A stretch of 19,577 nucleotides of DNA from the NCBI GenBank assembly GCA_035524495.1, contig DATKOR010000006.1:1-19577 (forward strand), given 5' to 3'. The notes beneath the pieces are model-generated. The model saw nothing but the letters and a program-made list of their open reading frames with translations, had not been told where the DNA came from and did not search any database. Of the stretch, positions 7,035 to 14,980 are shown piece after piece. Every line of letters starts with the position of its first letter. Positions within the stretch are counted from its first letter, which is position 1. The translations under genes and the position numbers were made by a program. The stretch comes from CAIKZZ01 sp035524495 (GTDB lineage: Bacteria > Pseudomonadota > Gammaproteobacteria > Steroidobacterales > Steroidobacteraceae).

Positions 7035-8418
7035 CGTCGCAGCGACCGGCACGGCACGGCGCATCGAGGGGCCGCTGGTGTTCCTCGAGCGCACGCTCGA
7101 CGTCGGGCTCAACACGGCGGTGGTCGTTCGCGACGCGACGGGGCGCGGCCGCCTCGGGCGCGTCGCCGCGGTGAGCCGCCAGGAGCTCATCGTCGAGGTG
7201 CTCGAGTCGACGAGCGGACTGGGCCTCGGCGACTCGACGCTCGCCGTGCTCGGCGAGCCGCTCAGCTTCGCGGTGGGTCCGGGGCTCCTCGGACGCGTAT
7301 TCGACAGCGTCGGACGCCCGCTCGACGGCGGGCCGCCGGTTCCGGCGATCAAGCGCCTGCGGGTCGACGGCGGGCTGATCAACCCGGCCTCGCGCGCGCT
7401 GCCGCGCGACTTCATCGAGACCGGCGTCACGACGATCGACCTGATGAACAGCCTGGTGCGCGGCCAGAAGCTGCCGATCTTCTCGGGCGGCGGCCTGCCG
7501 CACGACCGGCTGGTCACCGAGATCGCACTCAACGCGCGGTTGCGCGCGGCGGACGCCGGGCGCTTCGCCGTCGTGTTCGCCGGCATCGGCGTCTCGCACG
7601 ACACCGCCGAGGCGTTCCGCGCCGCGCTGGTCGGCAGCGGCGCACTGTCGCGGACCGTGATGTTCCTGAACCTCGCCGACGAGCCGAGCTCGCAGCGGCT
7701 GCTGACCCCGCGCTACGCGCTGACGGCCGCCGAGTACCTCGCCTTCGACGAGGGTCACCACGTGCTGGTCGTGATGACCGACATGACGAACTACTGCGAG
7801 GCGCTGCGCGAGGTGTCGGCGAGCCACGGCGAGGTCCCGAGCCGCAAGGGCTACCCCGGCTACATGTACTCCGACCTCGCCTCGATCTACGAGCGCGCCG
7901 GCTGCATCCGCGGGCGTCCCGGCACGCTGACGCAGCTGCCGGTGCTGACGATGCCGGCCGACGACATCGGCCATCCGATTCCGGACCTGACCGGCTACAT
8001 CACCGAGGGCCAGATCGTCCTCGACCGCGAGCTCGACCGGCGCGGAATCTACCCGCCGGTGCGCGTGCTGCCGAGCCTGTCGCGGCTGATGTCCTCCGGC
8101 ACCGGCCGCGGCTACACCGATCCCGATCATCCGGCGCTCGCCAACCAGCTGTTCGCCGCGTACGCGCGCGCGGTGCGCCTGCGCGTGCTGTCGAGCGTCA
8201 TGGGGGTCGAGGGCCTGGGTCCGGTCGAGCAGCGCTTCCTGGCCTTCGGCGACCGCTTCGAGCACGAAGTCGTGGCCCAGAGTGGCCAACGCACGCTCGA
8301 GGAGAGCATGGCGGCCGGCTGGCGCGCGCTCTCGGACCTCCCGGTGGAGGAACTGACGCGCCTGCACCCGACGCAGATCGCGGCCCACCTGAAGGCGGGC
8401 GCCGATGCCGAGCCGTGA
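7024..8418 (+). CDS. atpB: A/V-type ATP synthase non-catalytic subunit B
   Basis: 464 aa, the usual length. Features include the N-terminal barrel with GLNTAVVV and EVLESTSGL, PGLLGRVFDSVGRPLDGG, and SGGGLPHDRLVTEIA in the position of a P-loop but without the GKT lysine, as expected for the regulatory subunit. MTDMTNYCEALREVSA and PSLSRLM (from 350, R354 as the candidate arginine finger) complete it. It alternates with A in the head and contributes the arginine finger to each catalytic site. It overlaps A by 11 nt and D by 14 nt. In Enterococcus and Thermus naming this is NtpB/AtpB; the F-type AtpB is a different protein. Confidence 0.97.
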   Translation: MRADVAATGTARRIEGPLVFLERTLDVGLNTAVVVRDATGRGRLGRVAAVSRQELIVEVLESTSGLGLGDSTLAVLGEPLSFAVGPGLLGRVFDSVGRPLDGGPPVPAIKRLRVDGGLINPASRALPRDFIETGVTTIDLMNSLVRGQKLPIFSGGGLPHDRLVTEIALNARLRAADAGRFAVVFAGIGVSHDTAEAFRAALVGSGALSRTVMFLNLADEPSSQRLLTPRYALTAAEYLAFDEGHHVLVVMTDMTNYCEALREVSASHGEVPSRKGYPGYMYSDLASIYERAGCIRGRPGTLTQLPVLTMPADDIGHPIPDLTGYITEGQIVLDRELDRRGIYPPVRVLPSLSRLMSSGTGRGYTDPDHPALANQLFAAYARAVRLRVLSSVMGVEGLGPVEQRFLAFGDRFEHEVVAQSGQRTLEESMAAGWRALSDLPVEELTRLHPTQIAAHLKAGADAEP

Positions 8419-9022
8419 GCTCGCCCCGACGCGCATCGCGCTCCTCGAGCTCAGCGAGGAGCGCGCGACTGCGCGCGAGGGCTATGCGCTCCTCGACGAG
8501 AAGCGCATGCTGCTCGCGACGCGGATGCTCGCGCTGCTCGCGCGGCACGCCGAGGCCTGCACGCGCTGGAAGGCGGCGCTCGCAACGGCCGAGACGGCGC
8601 TGGCCGCGGCCTTCGACCGCCACGGCGTGCACGACCTCGAGCTCCGGCCGCGCGGCGAAGCGGGCCCCGCGCCGCGCGTGCGCGAGACGCGCGTGCTCGG
8701 CGTCGCGCTGCCCGAGGTCGAGGCGCGCCCGGCCGAGGCGTCGCACGCGGTGCAGCCGCCGCTCGACGACTCGCCCGAGGCGCAGGGGGCCGCGGCGGCG
8801 TTTCGCGCGCTGCTCGCGATGGCGCCGGCGCTCGCGGCGTTCGAGTGTGCACTGTGGCGGCTCGCCGACGAGTACCGACGCACCGAGCGGCGCGCCGGCG
8901 CGATCGAGCACCTGCTGCTGCCCGAGCTCGAGCGCGACATCGCCGAGGTCGAGGCGGGGCTCGAGGCGATCGATCAGGAGGAGGCGCAGCGCGTGCGGCG
9001 CGCGCGCCACGGGGCCGCCTAG
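8405..9022 (+). CDS. atpD: A/V-type ATP synthase subunit D (central rotor shaft)
   Basis: 205 aa, matching the family. The opening APTRIALLELSEERATAREG then YALLDEKRMLL is the conserved N-terminal helix of subunit D (NPTRxxLLxL...GhxLLkdKR). The C-terminal helix has RRTERRAGAIEHLLLPEL, matching the T-RRVNALE-IP signature. The two helices form the antiparallel coiled coil inside the A3B3 cavity; the middle (~80-130) is a less conserved, Pro- and Glu-rich region. The ATG at 8405 lies 14 nt inside the B gene. This is the last ATPase gene: the next plus-strand gene begins 100 nt later and belongs to another pathway. Confidence 0.95.
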   Translation: MPSRELAPTRIALLELSEERATAREGYALLDEKRMLLATRMLALLARHAEACTRWKAALATAETALAAAFDRHGVHDLELRPRGEAGPAPRVRETRVLGVALPEVEARPAEASHAVQPPLDDSPEAQGAAAAFRALLAMAPALAAFECALWRLADEYRRTERRAGAIEHLLLPELERDIAEVEAGLEAIDQEEAQRVRRARHGAA

Positions 9023-9049
9023 CGCGCTGCGCTGCGACGGCGCAGAGAC

Positions 9050-9079
9050 TTGAGTCGGGCGGCACGAATGCAGGAAAAT
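9050..9079 (+). promoter_or_regulatory. Weak sigma-70-like promoter candidate before the aminotransferase operon
   Basis: TTGAGT (9050-9055) and GAAAAT (9074-9079) are separated by 18 nt in the 100-nt gap after the ATPase operon. If used, transcription would begin near 9086, which favours ATG 9123 over ATG 9078 as the start of the next gene. The match is modest, and alternative read-through from the ATPase operon cannot be excluded. Confidence 0.2.
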
Positions 9080-9122
9080 GGCCGTTTCGGGCCGCCCCGG
9101 CCCGCCGGAAACCCCGCCGCCG

Positions 9123-10436
9123 ATGAGTACCGAGCGCCACGACGTGCTGCACAGCTGGTGCGTCCAGGCGGACTGGAACGCACCGACCATCGTCGCCGGC
9201 GAGGGCGCGCGCTTCATCGACGACGCCGGGCGCGCCTACCTCGACATGAGCAGCCTCGCCGAGTGCATGAACCTCGGCCACCAGCACCCGGCGGTGATCC
9301 GCGCCATCCAGGCGCAGGCCGAGCGGCTGTGCTTCGTGACCGCGAGCTGGGGCGCTGAGCCGCGCGCGACGCTGGCGCGGCGGCTCCTCGAGAAATCGGG
9401 CTTCGCGGGCGGGCGCGTCTACTTCACGCTCGGCGGCGCCGACGCCAACGAGCACGCGGTCAAGTTCGCCCGCCAGGCGAGCGGCCGGCCGCGCGGCAAG
9501 ATCATCGCCCGCGAGCGCTCGTACCACGGCGCGAGCTACGCGGCGATGGCGCTCTCGGGCGACGCGCGCACCGAGCATCAGGTCGATGCGGCCAGCTTCG
9601 GCGTCGTGCGCGTGCCGGCGCCGTACGCCTACCGCTGCCCGTTCGGCTCGACCGACGCGGCGAGCTGCGGCGAGGCGAGCGCGCTGCACGTCGGCGCGGT
9701 CATCGACCGCGAGGGCGCCGGCAATGTCGCCGCGGTGCTGATGGAGGCCAATGCCGGGACCAACGGCGTCGTCGCGCCGCGGAACTACTGGCCGCGCCTG
9801 CGCGAGGAGTGCGCGCGCCGCGACGTCTACCTGATCGCCGACGAGGTCATGAGCGGCTTCGGCCGCTGCGGCGAGTGGTTCGCCTGGCAGCGCCACGGCG
9901 AGGCGGGGCGCCCCGACCTGATGACGCTTGCCAAGGGCCTCACCGGCGCGCACCTGCCGCTCGGCGCCGTGGTGCTCTCCGCCGCGGTCGCCGCGAAGCT
10001 CGAGCACGAGATGCTAAACACCGGGCTCACGTACTGCGGCCACCCGCTGTCGTGCGCGGCCGGCGTCGCAGCGCTCGCCGCCTACGACGAGGAGCGGCTG
10101 ATCGAACGCTCGCGCGCGCTCGGCGCCACGCTGTACGCCGCGCTCGAGCAGCTGAAGGCGCGCCACCCGGTCATCGGCGACGTGCGCGGCGGCGACGGGC
10201 TGTTCGCGGTGCTCGAGCTCGTCGGCGACCGCCGCACGCGCGCGCCGCTCGCACCGTGGCCCGAGACGCCGGCGCCGCTCAAGGCGCTGGTCGGCCGGGC
10301 GCGCGCCGCCGGCGTGTCGTTCGCGACGCGTGGCAACCTCATTATCATTGCCCCGCCGCTCGTGATAGCGGAACGGGATCTTGCGGATGCGGTCGCGCTG
10401 CTCGACCGCCTGCTCGGGGAGATCAACTGGTCATGA
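9123..10436 (+). CDS. Class III PLP-dependent aminotransferase (taurine/omega-amino acid type)
   Basis: 437 aa, a full-length fold-type I class III aminotransferase. Visible features are the N-terminal NLGHQHPAVIRAIQ block, the YHGASYAAMAL cofactor region, IADEVMSGFGR with the PLP-pyridine aspartate D240, and LMTLAKGLTGAHLPLG with the Schiff-base lysine K271. The late motif LAPWPETPAP and the C-terminal NLIIIAPPLVI are reminiscent of taurine-pyruvate and related omega-amino acid aminotransferases. It should convert a terminal amine to an aldehyde using pyruvate or 2-oxoglutarate as acceptor; the true substrate is unknown. An in-frame ATG at 9078 would add 15 residues, but these are Pro/Gly-rich and non-conserved, so 9123 is preferred. 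Its stop overlaps the following aldehyde dehydrogenase start (ATGA), which suggests that the aldehyde product is passed to that enzyme. Confidence 0.88.
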   Translation: MSTERHDVLHSWCVQADWNAPTIVAGEGARFIDDAGRAYLDMSSLAECMNLGHQHPAVIRAIQAQAERLCFVTASWGAEPRATLARRLLEKSGFAGGRVYFTLGGADANEHAVKFARQASGRPRGKIIARERSYHGASYAAMALSGDARTEHQVDAASFGVVRVPAPYAYRCPFGSTDAASCGEASALHVGAVIDREGAGNVAAVLMEANAGTNGVVAPRNYWPRLREECARRDVYLIADEVMSGFGRCGEWFAWQRHGEAGRPDLMTLAKGLTGAHLPLGAVVLSAAVAAKLEHEMLNTGLTYCGHPLSCAAGVAALAAYDEERLIERSRALGATLYAALEQLKARHPVIGDVRGGDGLFAVLELVGDRRTRAPLAPWPETPAPLKALVGRARAAGVSFATRGNLIIIAPPLVIAERDLADAVALLDRLLGEINWS

Positions 10437-11995
10437 GCTTCAAGCTGACGTACTCGACGATGTTCAATCCGCCCGAGGAAATGCACACCCGCTTCGATGC
10501 CGCGGTCGCGCGCACGCGCGCGGCGCTCGGCGTGCGCCACAAGCTCTTCATCGGCGGCCAGGACGTCGAAGGTGCCGGGGCGATCGAGAAGACGAGCCCG
10601 ATCGACGGCGCGCTGCTCGGCCACTTCGGCGCCGCCGACGCGGGGCAGGTCGCCGCGGCGGTCGCGGCCGCCAGGCGCGCGTTCCCCGCGTGGCGCGCGA
10701 CGCCGCTCGCCGAGCGCGTGCGGCTGTCGAAGCGCGTCGCGGCGCTGATCGAGGAGCGCGTGTACGACATCGCGGCCGCGCTGTGCATCGAGGTCGGCAA
10801 GAACCGGCTCGAGGCGCTGGCCGAGGCCGCCGAGACCGCGGACTTCTTCAAGGGTTACGCCGAAGACTTCGCCGCGAACGGCGGCTTCGATCGCACGCTG
10901 CCCGACGACCCGCTTTCCGACTATCGCTCGCACAACCGCAGCGTGCTCAAGCCCTACGGCGTGTGGGTCGTGGTCTCGCCTTTCAACTTCCCGCTGGCGC
11001 TCGCCGGCGGTCCGACCGCCGCGGCGCTCGTCACCGGCAACACGCTGGTCGTCAAGGGGGCCTCCGACACGCCGTGGGCGATCCGCCTGCTCGCCGACTG
11101 CATCCGCGACGCCGGCTTCCCGCCCGGGGTCTTCAACTTCGTGGCCGGCGCCGGCAGCACGATCGGCGAGGCGCTGGTCAGCCACCCGGACGTCGCGGGC
11201 ATCACCTTCACGGGCTCGCACGAGGTCGGCATGGCGCTCGCGCGGCGCATGGTGACGGGTGCCTACACGCGCCCGTGCGTGACCGAGATGGGCGGCAAGA
11301 ACGCGGTGATCGTGACCGCGGCGGCCGACCTAGAGCGCGCCGCGACCGGTATCGTGCGCTCGGCGTTCGGGCTGTCGGGCCAGAAGTGCTCGGCGACCTC
11401 GCGCGTCTACGTCGCGACCGAGGTGGCCGACGCGCTGACCGCGAAGCTCGTCGAGAAGACGCAGGCGATCCGGATCGGCGATCCGACGGTGCGCGAGCAC
11501 TGGCTCGGGCCGGTGATCTCGACCGGGGCGGTCGCGAAGTACCTGCGCTACGCCTCCGAGCTGACGACCGGCGGCCGGATCCTCACCGGCGGCAAGCGCC
11601 TCACCGACGGCGCGCTCGGCGCCGGCTGCTTCGTCGCGCCGACGGTCGCCGAGGCGCCGCACGACCATCCGCTCTACGGCGTCGAGATGTTCCTGCCGAT
11701 CGTGATGGTCGGCCGGGTCGGCGGACTCGAGGACGGCATTGCGCGCGCCAACGACTCGCCGCTCGGCCTCACGGCCGGCTTCTACGGCAGCGTCGCCGAG
11801 TCGAAGTACTTCCTCGACCACATCGAGGCCGGCACCGTCTACGTCAACCGCCCGCAGGGCGCGACCACCGGCGCCTGGCCGTGGTACCAGGCCTTCGGCG
11901 GCTGGAAGGGCTCGGCCTCGACCGGCAAGGCGATTGGCTCGTTCTATTACCTGCCGCTCTACCTGCGCGAGCAGTCGCAGACGGTCGTCGAATAG
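10433..11995 (+). CDS. NAD(P)-dependent aldehyde dehydrogenase, 1-pyrroline-5-carboxylate dehydrogenase-like
   Basis: 520 aa. All ALDH catalytic elements are present: SPFNFP with the oxyanion Asn N185, GSHEVG at 261-266 (cofactor loop), EMGGKN with general base E285, and GQKCSA with nucleophile C319. The long N-terminus and the GLSGQKCSATSRVYV and FGGWKGSASTGKA blocks, with the terminal YLREQSQ, resemble the glutamate-gamma-semialdehyde (P5C) dehydrogenase group more than succinate-semialdehyde dehydrogenases. Role: oxidise a semialdehyde to a carboxylate. In this operon it sits between an aminotransferase and a CoA-transferase, so it probably oxidises the transaminase product rather than acting in proline degradation; no proline dehydrogenase is seen. 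It overlaps the upstream gene by 4 nt and ends 3 nt before the next start. Confidence 0.9.
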   Translation: MSFKLTYSTMFNPPEEMHTRFDAAVARTRAALGVRHKLFIGGQDVEGAGAIEKTSPIDGALLGHFGAADAGQVAAAVAAARRAFPAWRATPLAERVRLSKRVAALIEERVYDIAAALCIEVGKNRLEALAEAAETADFFKGYAEDFAANGGFDRTLPDDPLSDYRSHNRSVLKPYGVWVVVSPFNFPLALAGGPTAAALVTGNTLVVKGASDTPWAIRLLADCIRDAGFPPGVFNFVAGAGSTIGEALVSHPDVAGITFTGSHEVGMALARRMVTGAYTRPCVTEMGGKNAVIVTAAADLERAATGIVRSAFGLSGQKCSATSRVYVATEVADALTAKLVEKTQAIRIGDPTVREHWLGPVISTGAVAKYLRYASELTTGGRILTGGKRLTDGALGAGCFVAPTVAEAPHDHPLYGVEMFLPIVMVGRVGGLEDGIARANDSPLGLTAGFYGSVAESKYFLDHIEAGTVYVNRPQGATTGAWPWYQAFGGWKGSASTGKAIGSFYYLPLYLREQSQTVVE

Positions 11996-11998
11996 ATC

Positions 11999-12853
11999 GT
12001 GCCGATCGTCACGCTCAAGGACGCGATCGAGCGCCACGTGCGCGACGGCGACAGCCTCGCGCTCGAGGGCTTCACGCACCTGATCCCGTTCGCGGCCGGG
12101 CAGGAGATCATCCGCCAGCGGCGCCGCGACCTGCACCTGATCCGCATGACGCCGGACCTCGTCTACGACCAGATGATCGGCGCCGGCTGTGCGCGCGCGC
12201 TGACCTTCTCCTGGGGCGGCAACCCCGGCGTCGGCTCCGCGCACCGGATCCGCGAGGCGATCGAGCAGGGCTGGCCGCGGCCGCTCGCGATCCGCGAGCA
12301 CTCGCACGCCGGCATGGCCGCGGCCTACACCGCGGGCGCCGCGCGGCTCCCGTTCGGGCTGCTGCGCGGCTACATCGGCACCGACCTGGCGCGCGTCAAC
12401 GACGGCATCCGCACGGTCACCTGTCCCTACACGGGCGAGGCGCTCGCGACGGTGCCGGCGCTCAACCCCGACGTGACGATCCTGCATGCGCAGAAGGCCG
12501 ATCGCGCCGGCAACGTGCTGATCAGCGGCATCCTCGGCGCCCAGAAGGAAGCCGGGCTCGCGGCGCGCAAGCTGATCGTGACCGTCGAGGAGATCGTCGA
12601 CGACCTCGCGGCGCCGATGAACGCGGTCGTGCTGCCGCACTGGGTCGTGACCGCGGTCGCCTGCGTCCCGGGCGGCGCCTGGCCCTCCTACGCGCGCGGC
12701 TACTATCCGCGCGACAACGCCTTCTACATCGCCTGGGACGACGTCTCGCGCGACCGCGGCCGCTTCGGCGAGTGGCTCGAGCGCTACGTGCTCGGCACCG
12801 CCGACTTCGCCGGCTTCATCGCCCGGCTGCGCGCCGACGGGGGTGGGCCGTGA
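11999..12853 (+). CDS. CoA-transferase family I, alpha subunit (GctA-like)
   Basis: 284 aa. The sequence has the family I CoA-transferase alpha fold: LKDAIERHVRDGDSLALEGF at the N-terminus, a P-F-A-A-x-x-E-I-I-R-Q segment, LTFSWGGNPGVGS, and HAQKADRAGNVLI. It resembles the glutaconate CoA-transferase alpha subunit and the related CoA-transferase subunit A family, rather than the acetoacetate-type ScoA/AtoD. The alpha subunit shapes the active site and the beta subunit carries the catalytic glutamate. Start is GTG 11999; it is separated from the ALDH stop by only 3 nt and overlaps the beta subunit by GTGA (12850-12853), so the two subunits are almost certainly made together. The substrate is unknown; family members use C4-C6 (di)carboxylates. 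Some homologues (IpdAB) are ring-opening hydrolases, a less likely alternative. Confidence 0.88.
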   Translation: MPIVTLKDAIERHVRDGDSLALEGFTHLIPFAAGQEIIRQRRRDLHLIRMTPDLVYDQMIGAGCARALTFSWGGNPGVGSAHRIREAIEQGWPRPLAIREHSHAGMAAAYTAGAARLPFGLLRGYIGTDLARVNDGIRTVTCPYTGEALATVPALNPDVTILHAQKADRAGNVLISGILGAQKEAGLAARKLIVTVEEIVDDLAAPMNAVVLPHWVVTAVACVPGGAWPSYARGYYPRDNAFYIAWDDVSRDRGRFGEWLERYVLGTADFAGFIARLRADGGGP

Positions 12854-13638
12854 GCGCGGCGTGGACGGCGGAGGAGATGATGACCGTGACCGCGGCGCGC
12901 ATGCTGTGGAACGGCTGCGTGTGCTTCGTCGGCATCGGGCTGCCGTCGGCGGCCGCGAACCTCGCGCGCCTGCTGCACGCGCCCGAGATCGTGCTGATCT
13001 ACGAGTCCGGCACGATCGGAACGCGGCCCGACGTGCTGCCGCTCTCGATCGGCGACGGCGAGCTTGCCGAGACCGCCTCCGCGGTCGTGCCGCTCCCGGA
13101 GATCTTCGCGTACTGGCTGCAGGGCGGGCGCATCGACGTCGGGTTCCTGGGCGCCGCGCAGGTCGACCGCTTCGGCAACCTCAACAGCACCGTGATCGGC
13201 CCGTACGCGCACCCGAAGGTGCGCCTGCCGGGCGCGGGCGGGGCCTCCGAGATCGCCGCGCACGCCAAGCAGATCTTCGTCGTGCTGAAGCAGTCGCTGC
13301 GCTCGTTCGTGCCGACGCTCGACTTCGTCAGCAGCGCGGGCTTCATGGCGGGCGGCGGCGCCCGCGCGAAGAGCGGCGCCCCGGGGCGCGGTCCGCAGGC
13401 GATCATCACCGACTACGGCGTGCTGCGCCCGCAGCCCGACACCGAGGAATTCGCGCTGGTCGCGCGCTACGAGACCACGACCGCATCCGCGGCCGTCAAG
13501 GCCACCGGCTGGCCGCTCGTCGTCGCGCCCACGCTCGAGGTCATTGCCCCGCCGACCGCGGCCGAGCTCGAGGCGCTGCGCGCGCTTCATGCCCGGACCC
13601 AGACGGCCCACAGCCGACCGGTGAAGCTGCCGGTCTAG
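12850..13638 (+). CDS. CoA-transferase family I, beta subunit (GctB-like)
   Basis: 262 aa. The N-terminal half has GIGLPSAAANLARLLHAPE followed by IYESGTIG, with E52 placed where GctB-type enzymes keep the glutamate that forms the covalent CoA-thioester (known E54 in glutaconate CoA-transferase). GFLGAAQVDRFGNLNST and the GGGA loop follow. Keeping the glutamate argues for true CoA transfer over a pure hydrolase. It pairs with the alpha subunit as a hetero-oligomer, and the operon order ALDH - alpha - beta implies activation of the carboxylate made by the ALDH. Start is GTG 12850, coupled to the alpha stop. An Shine-Dalgarno for the next gene overlaps its stop codon. Confidence 0.88.
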   Translation: MSAAWTAEEMMTVTAARMLWNGCVCFVGIGLPSAAANLARLLHAPEIVLIYESGTIGTRPDVLPLSIGDGELAETASAVVPLPEIFAYWLQGGRIDVGFLGAAQVDRFGNLNSTVIGPYAHPKVRLPGAGGASEIAAHAKQIFVVLKQSLRSFVPTLDFVSSAGFMAGGGARAKSGAPGRGPQAIITDYGVLRPQPDTEEFALVARYETTTASAAVKATGWPLVVAPTLEVIAPPTAAELEALRALHARTQTAHSRPVKLPV

Positions 13639-13642
13639 AGGA
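13638..13642 (+). promoter_or_regulatory. Shine-Dalgarno site for the second aminotransferase
   Basis: GAGGA begins at the last base of the beta-subunit stop codon and lies 6 nt before ATG 13649. It supports that start and indicates independent ribosome loading within the operon. Confidence 0.6.
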
Positions 13643-13648
13643 ACGCTC

Positions 13649-14980
13649 ATGAAGAACCCGCACATCAAGACGGAACTCCCCGGGCCGAAGGCGCGCGCGC
13701 TGCTCGCGCGCGACGCGGCGGTCGTCTCGCCGTCCTATCCGCGCGATTACCCGTTCGTGATGTCGCACGGCAAGGGCGCCGAGATCTGGGACGTCGACGG
13801 CAACCGCTTCCTCGATTTCGCCGCCGGCATCGCCGTGTGCAGCACCGGCCACAGCCACCCGTCGGTGGTCGCCGCGATCAAGGACGCGGCGGAGCGCTTC
13901 CTGCACATCTCCTCCGATTACTGGCACGAGCGCCAGATCCTGCTCGGCGAGCGCATCAACGAGCTCTCGCCGATGAAGGAGCCGGTGATGAGCTTCTTCG
14001 CGCAGTCGGGCACCGAGGCCGTCGAGGGCGCGCTCAAGCTCGCGCGCTACGTGACCGGACGGCCGCGCTTCATCGGCTTCCTGGGCGGCTTTCACGGCCG
14101 CACGATGGGCTCGCTGTCGTTCACCTCGAGCAAGTACACGCAGCAGAAGGGCTTCTTCCCGACGATGCCCGGCGTCACGCACGTGCCGTACCCGAACAAC
14201 TACCGGCCGCTGCTGGCCGGCGCCGATCAGGGCCAGGCGGTGCTGCGCTACATCGAGGACGTGCTCTTCACGAGCAACGTGCCGCCGAGCGAGGTCGCCG
14301 CGATCCTCGTCGAGCCGATCCAGGGCGAGGGCGGCTACCTCGTGCCGCCCGACGGCTTCCTCGCCGGGCTGCGCGCGCTCTGCGACCGGCACGGCATCCT
14401 GTTGATCTTCGACGAGGTGCAGTCGGGCATCGGCCGCACCGGCAAGATGTTCGCGGCCCAGCACTGGGACGTCGCGCCCGACATCATGTCGCTCGCCAAG
14501 GGCCTCGGCTCGGGGCTGCCGATCGGCATGGTGGTCGCGAAGCGCACGATCATGTCGAAGTGGACGCGCGGCGCGCACGGCAACACCTACGGCGGGAACC
14601 CCGTGTGCTGCGCGGCGGCCCTCGCGACGATCGACCTGGTCGCCGGCGGCCTGGTCGGCAACGCCGCGACGGTCGGCGACTACTTCATGGGCAAGCTGCG
14701 CGAGCTCGCCACCCGGCACGACGTCATCGGCGAGGTGCGCGGCAAGGGCCTGATGATCGGCATGGAGCTCGTCGTCGACCGCGCGAGCAAGAAGCCCGCG
14801 CGCGAGCTCACCGACGCCCTGATCACGCGCGCGTACCACAACGGGCTGATCCTCTTGTCGTGCGGCCAGAGCACGGTGCGCTTCATGCCGCCGCTCGTGA
14901 TCGGCAGGGCCGAGGTCGACGAGGCGGTCGGGCTGCTCGAGCTCAGCCTCAGGGAAGCGCTCGCCGGCGCGAAGCGCTGA
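13649..14980 (+). CDS. Class III aminotransferase, 4-aminobutyrate (GabT)-like
   Basis: 443 aa. Features are GIAVCSTGHSHPSVVAAI near the N-terminus, SGTEAVEGALKLAR, GGFHGRTMG, VEPIQGEGGY, FDEVQSGIGRTG with D255, SLAKGLGSGLPIG with the PLP lysine K284, and HGNTYGGNPVCCAAA. This pattern is typical of GABA/5-aminovalerate aminotransferases (GabT/DavT) and differs from the first aminotransferase in this operon. Likely reaction: 4-aminobutyrate or a close omega-amino acid plus 2-oxoglutarate to the semialdehyde plus glutamate. An acetylornithine or ornithine aminotransferase role is possible but less likely from these motifs. It is the last plus-strand gene of the operon and lies 10 nt after the CoA-transferase beta stop. 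Its last 32 nt overlap the 3' end of the minus-strand peptidase gene. Confidence 0.88.
   Translation: MKNPHIKTELPGPKARALLARDAAVVSPSYPRDYPFVMSHGKGAEIWDVDGNRFLDFAAGIAVCSTGHSHPSVVAAIKDAAERFLHISSDYWHERQILLGERINELSPMKEPVMSFFAQSGTEAVEGALKLARYVTGRPRFIGFLGGFHGRTMGSLSFTSSKYTQQKGFFPTMPGVTHVPYPNNYRPLLAGADQGQAVLRYIEDVLFTSNVPPSEVAAILVEPIQGEGGYLVPPDGFLAGLRALCDRHGILLIFDEVQSGIGRTGKMFAAQHWDVAPDIMSLAKGLGSGLPIGMVVAKRTIMSKWTRGAHGNTYGGNPVCCAAALATIDLVAGGLVGNAATVGDYFMGKLRELATRHDVIGEVRGKGLMIGMELVVDRASKKPARELTDALITRAYHNGLILLSCGQSTVRFMPPLVIGRAEVDEAVGLLELSLREALAGAKR

Noticed and set aside
4431..7604. Very long minus-strand open frame (1057 codons) opposite subunits F, E, A and B
   Set aside because: It is a shadow of the GC-rich coding strand: it is low-complexity, rich in Arg/Ala/Ser/Pro, lacks family motifs, and the plus-strand genes are all clearly recognisable.
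9027..9045. Hairpin CTGCGC / GCGCAG after the subunit D stop as a terminator
   Set aside because: 6-bp stem with a 7-nt loop and no T-tract; in this GC-rich DNA such pairings are common by chance.
9809..10432. Extending the aldehyde dehydrogenase upstream to 9809
   Set aside because: The extension is antisense-like Arg-rich sequence lying inside the aminotransferase gene; the conserved ALDH sequence starts at ATG 10433, which overlaps the aminotransferase stop as ATGA.
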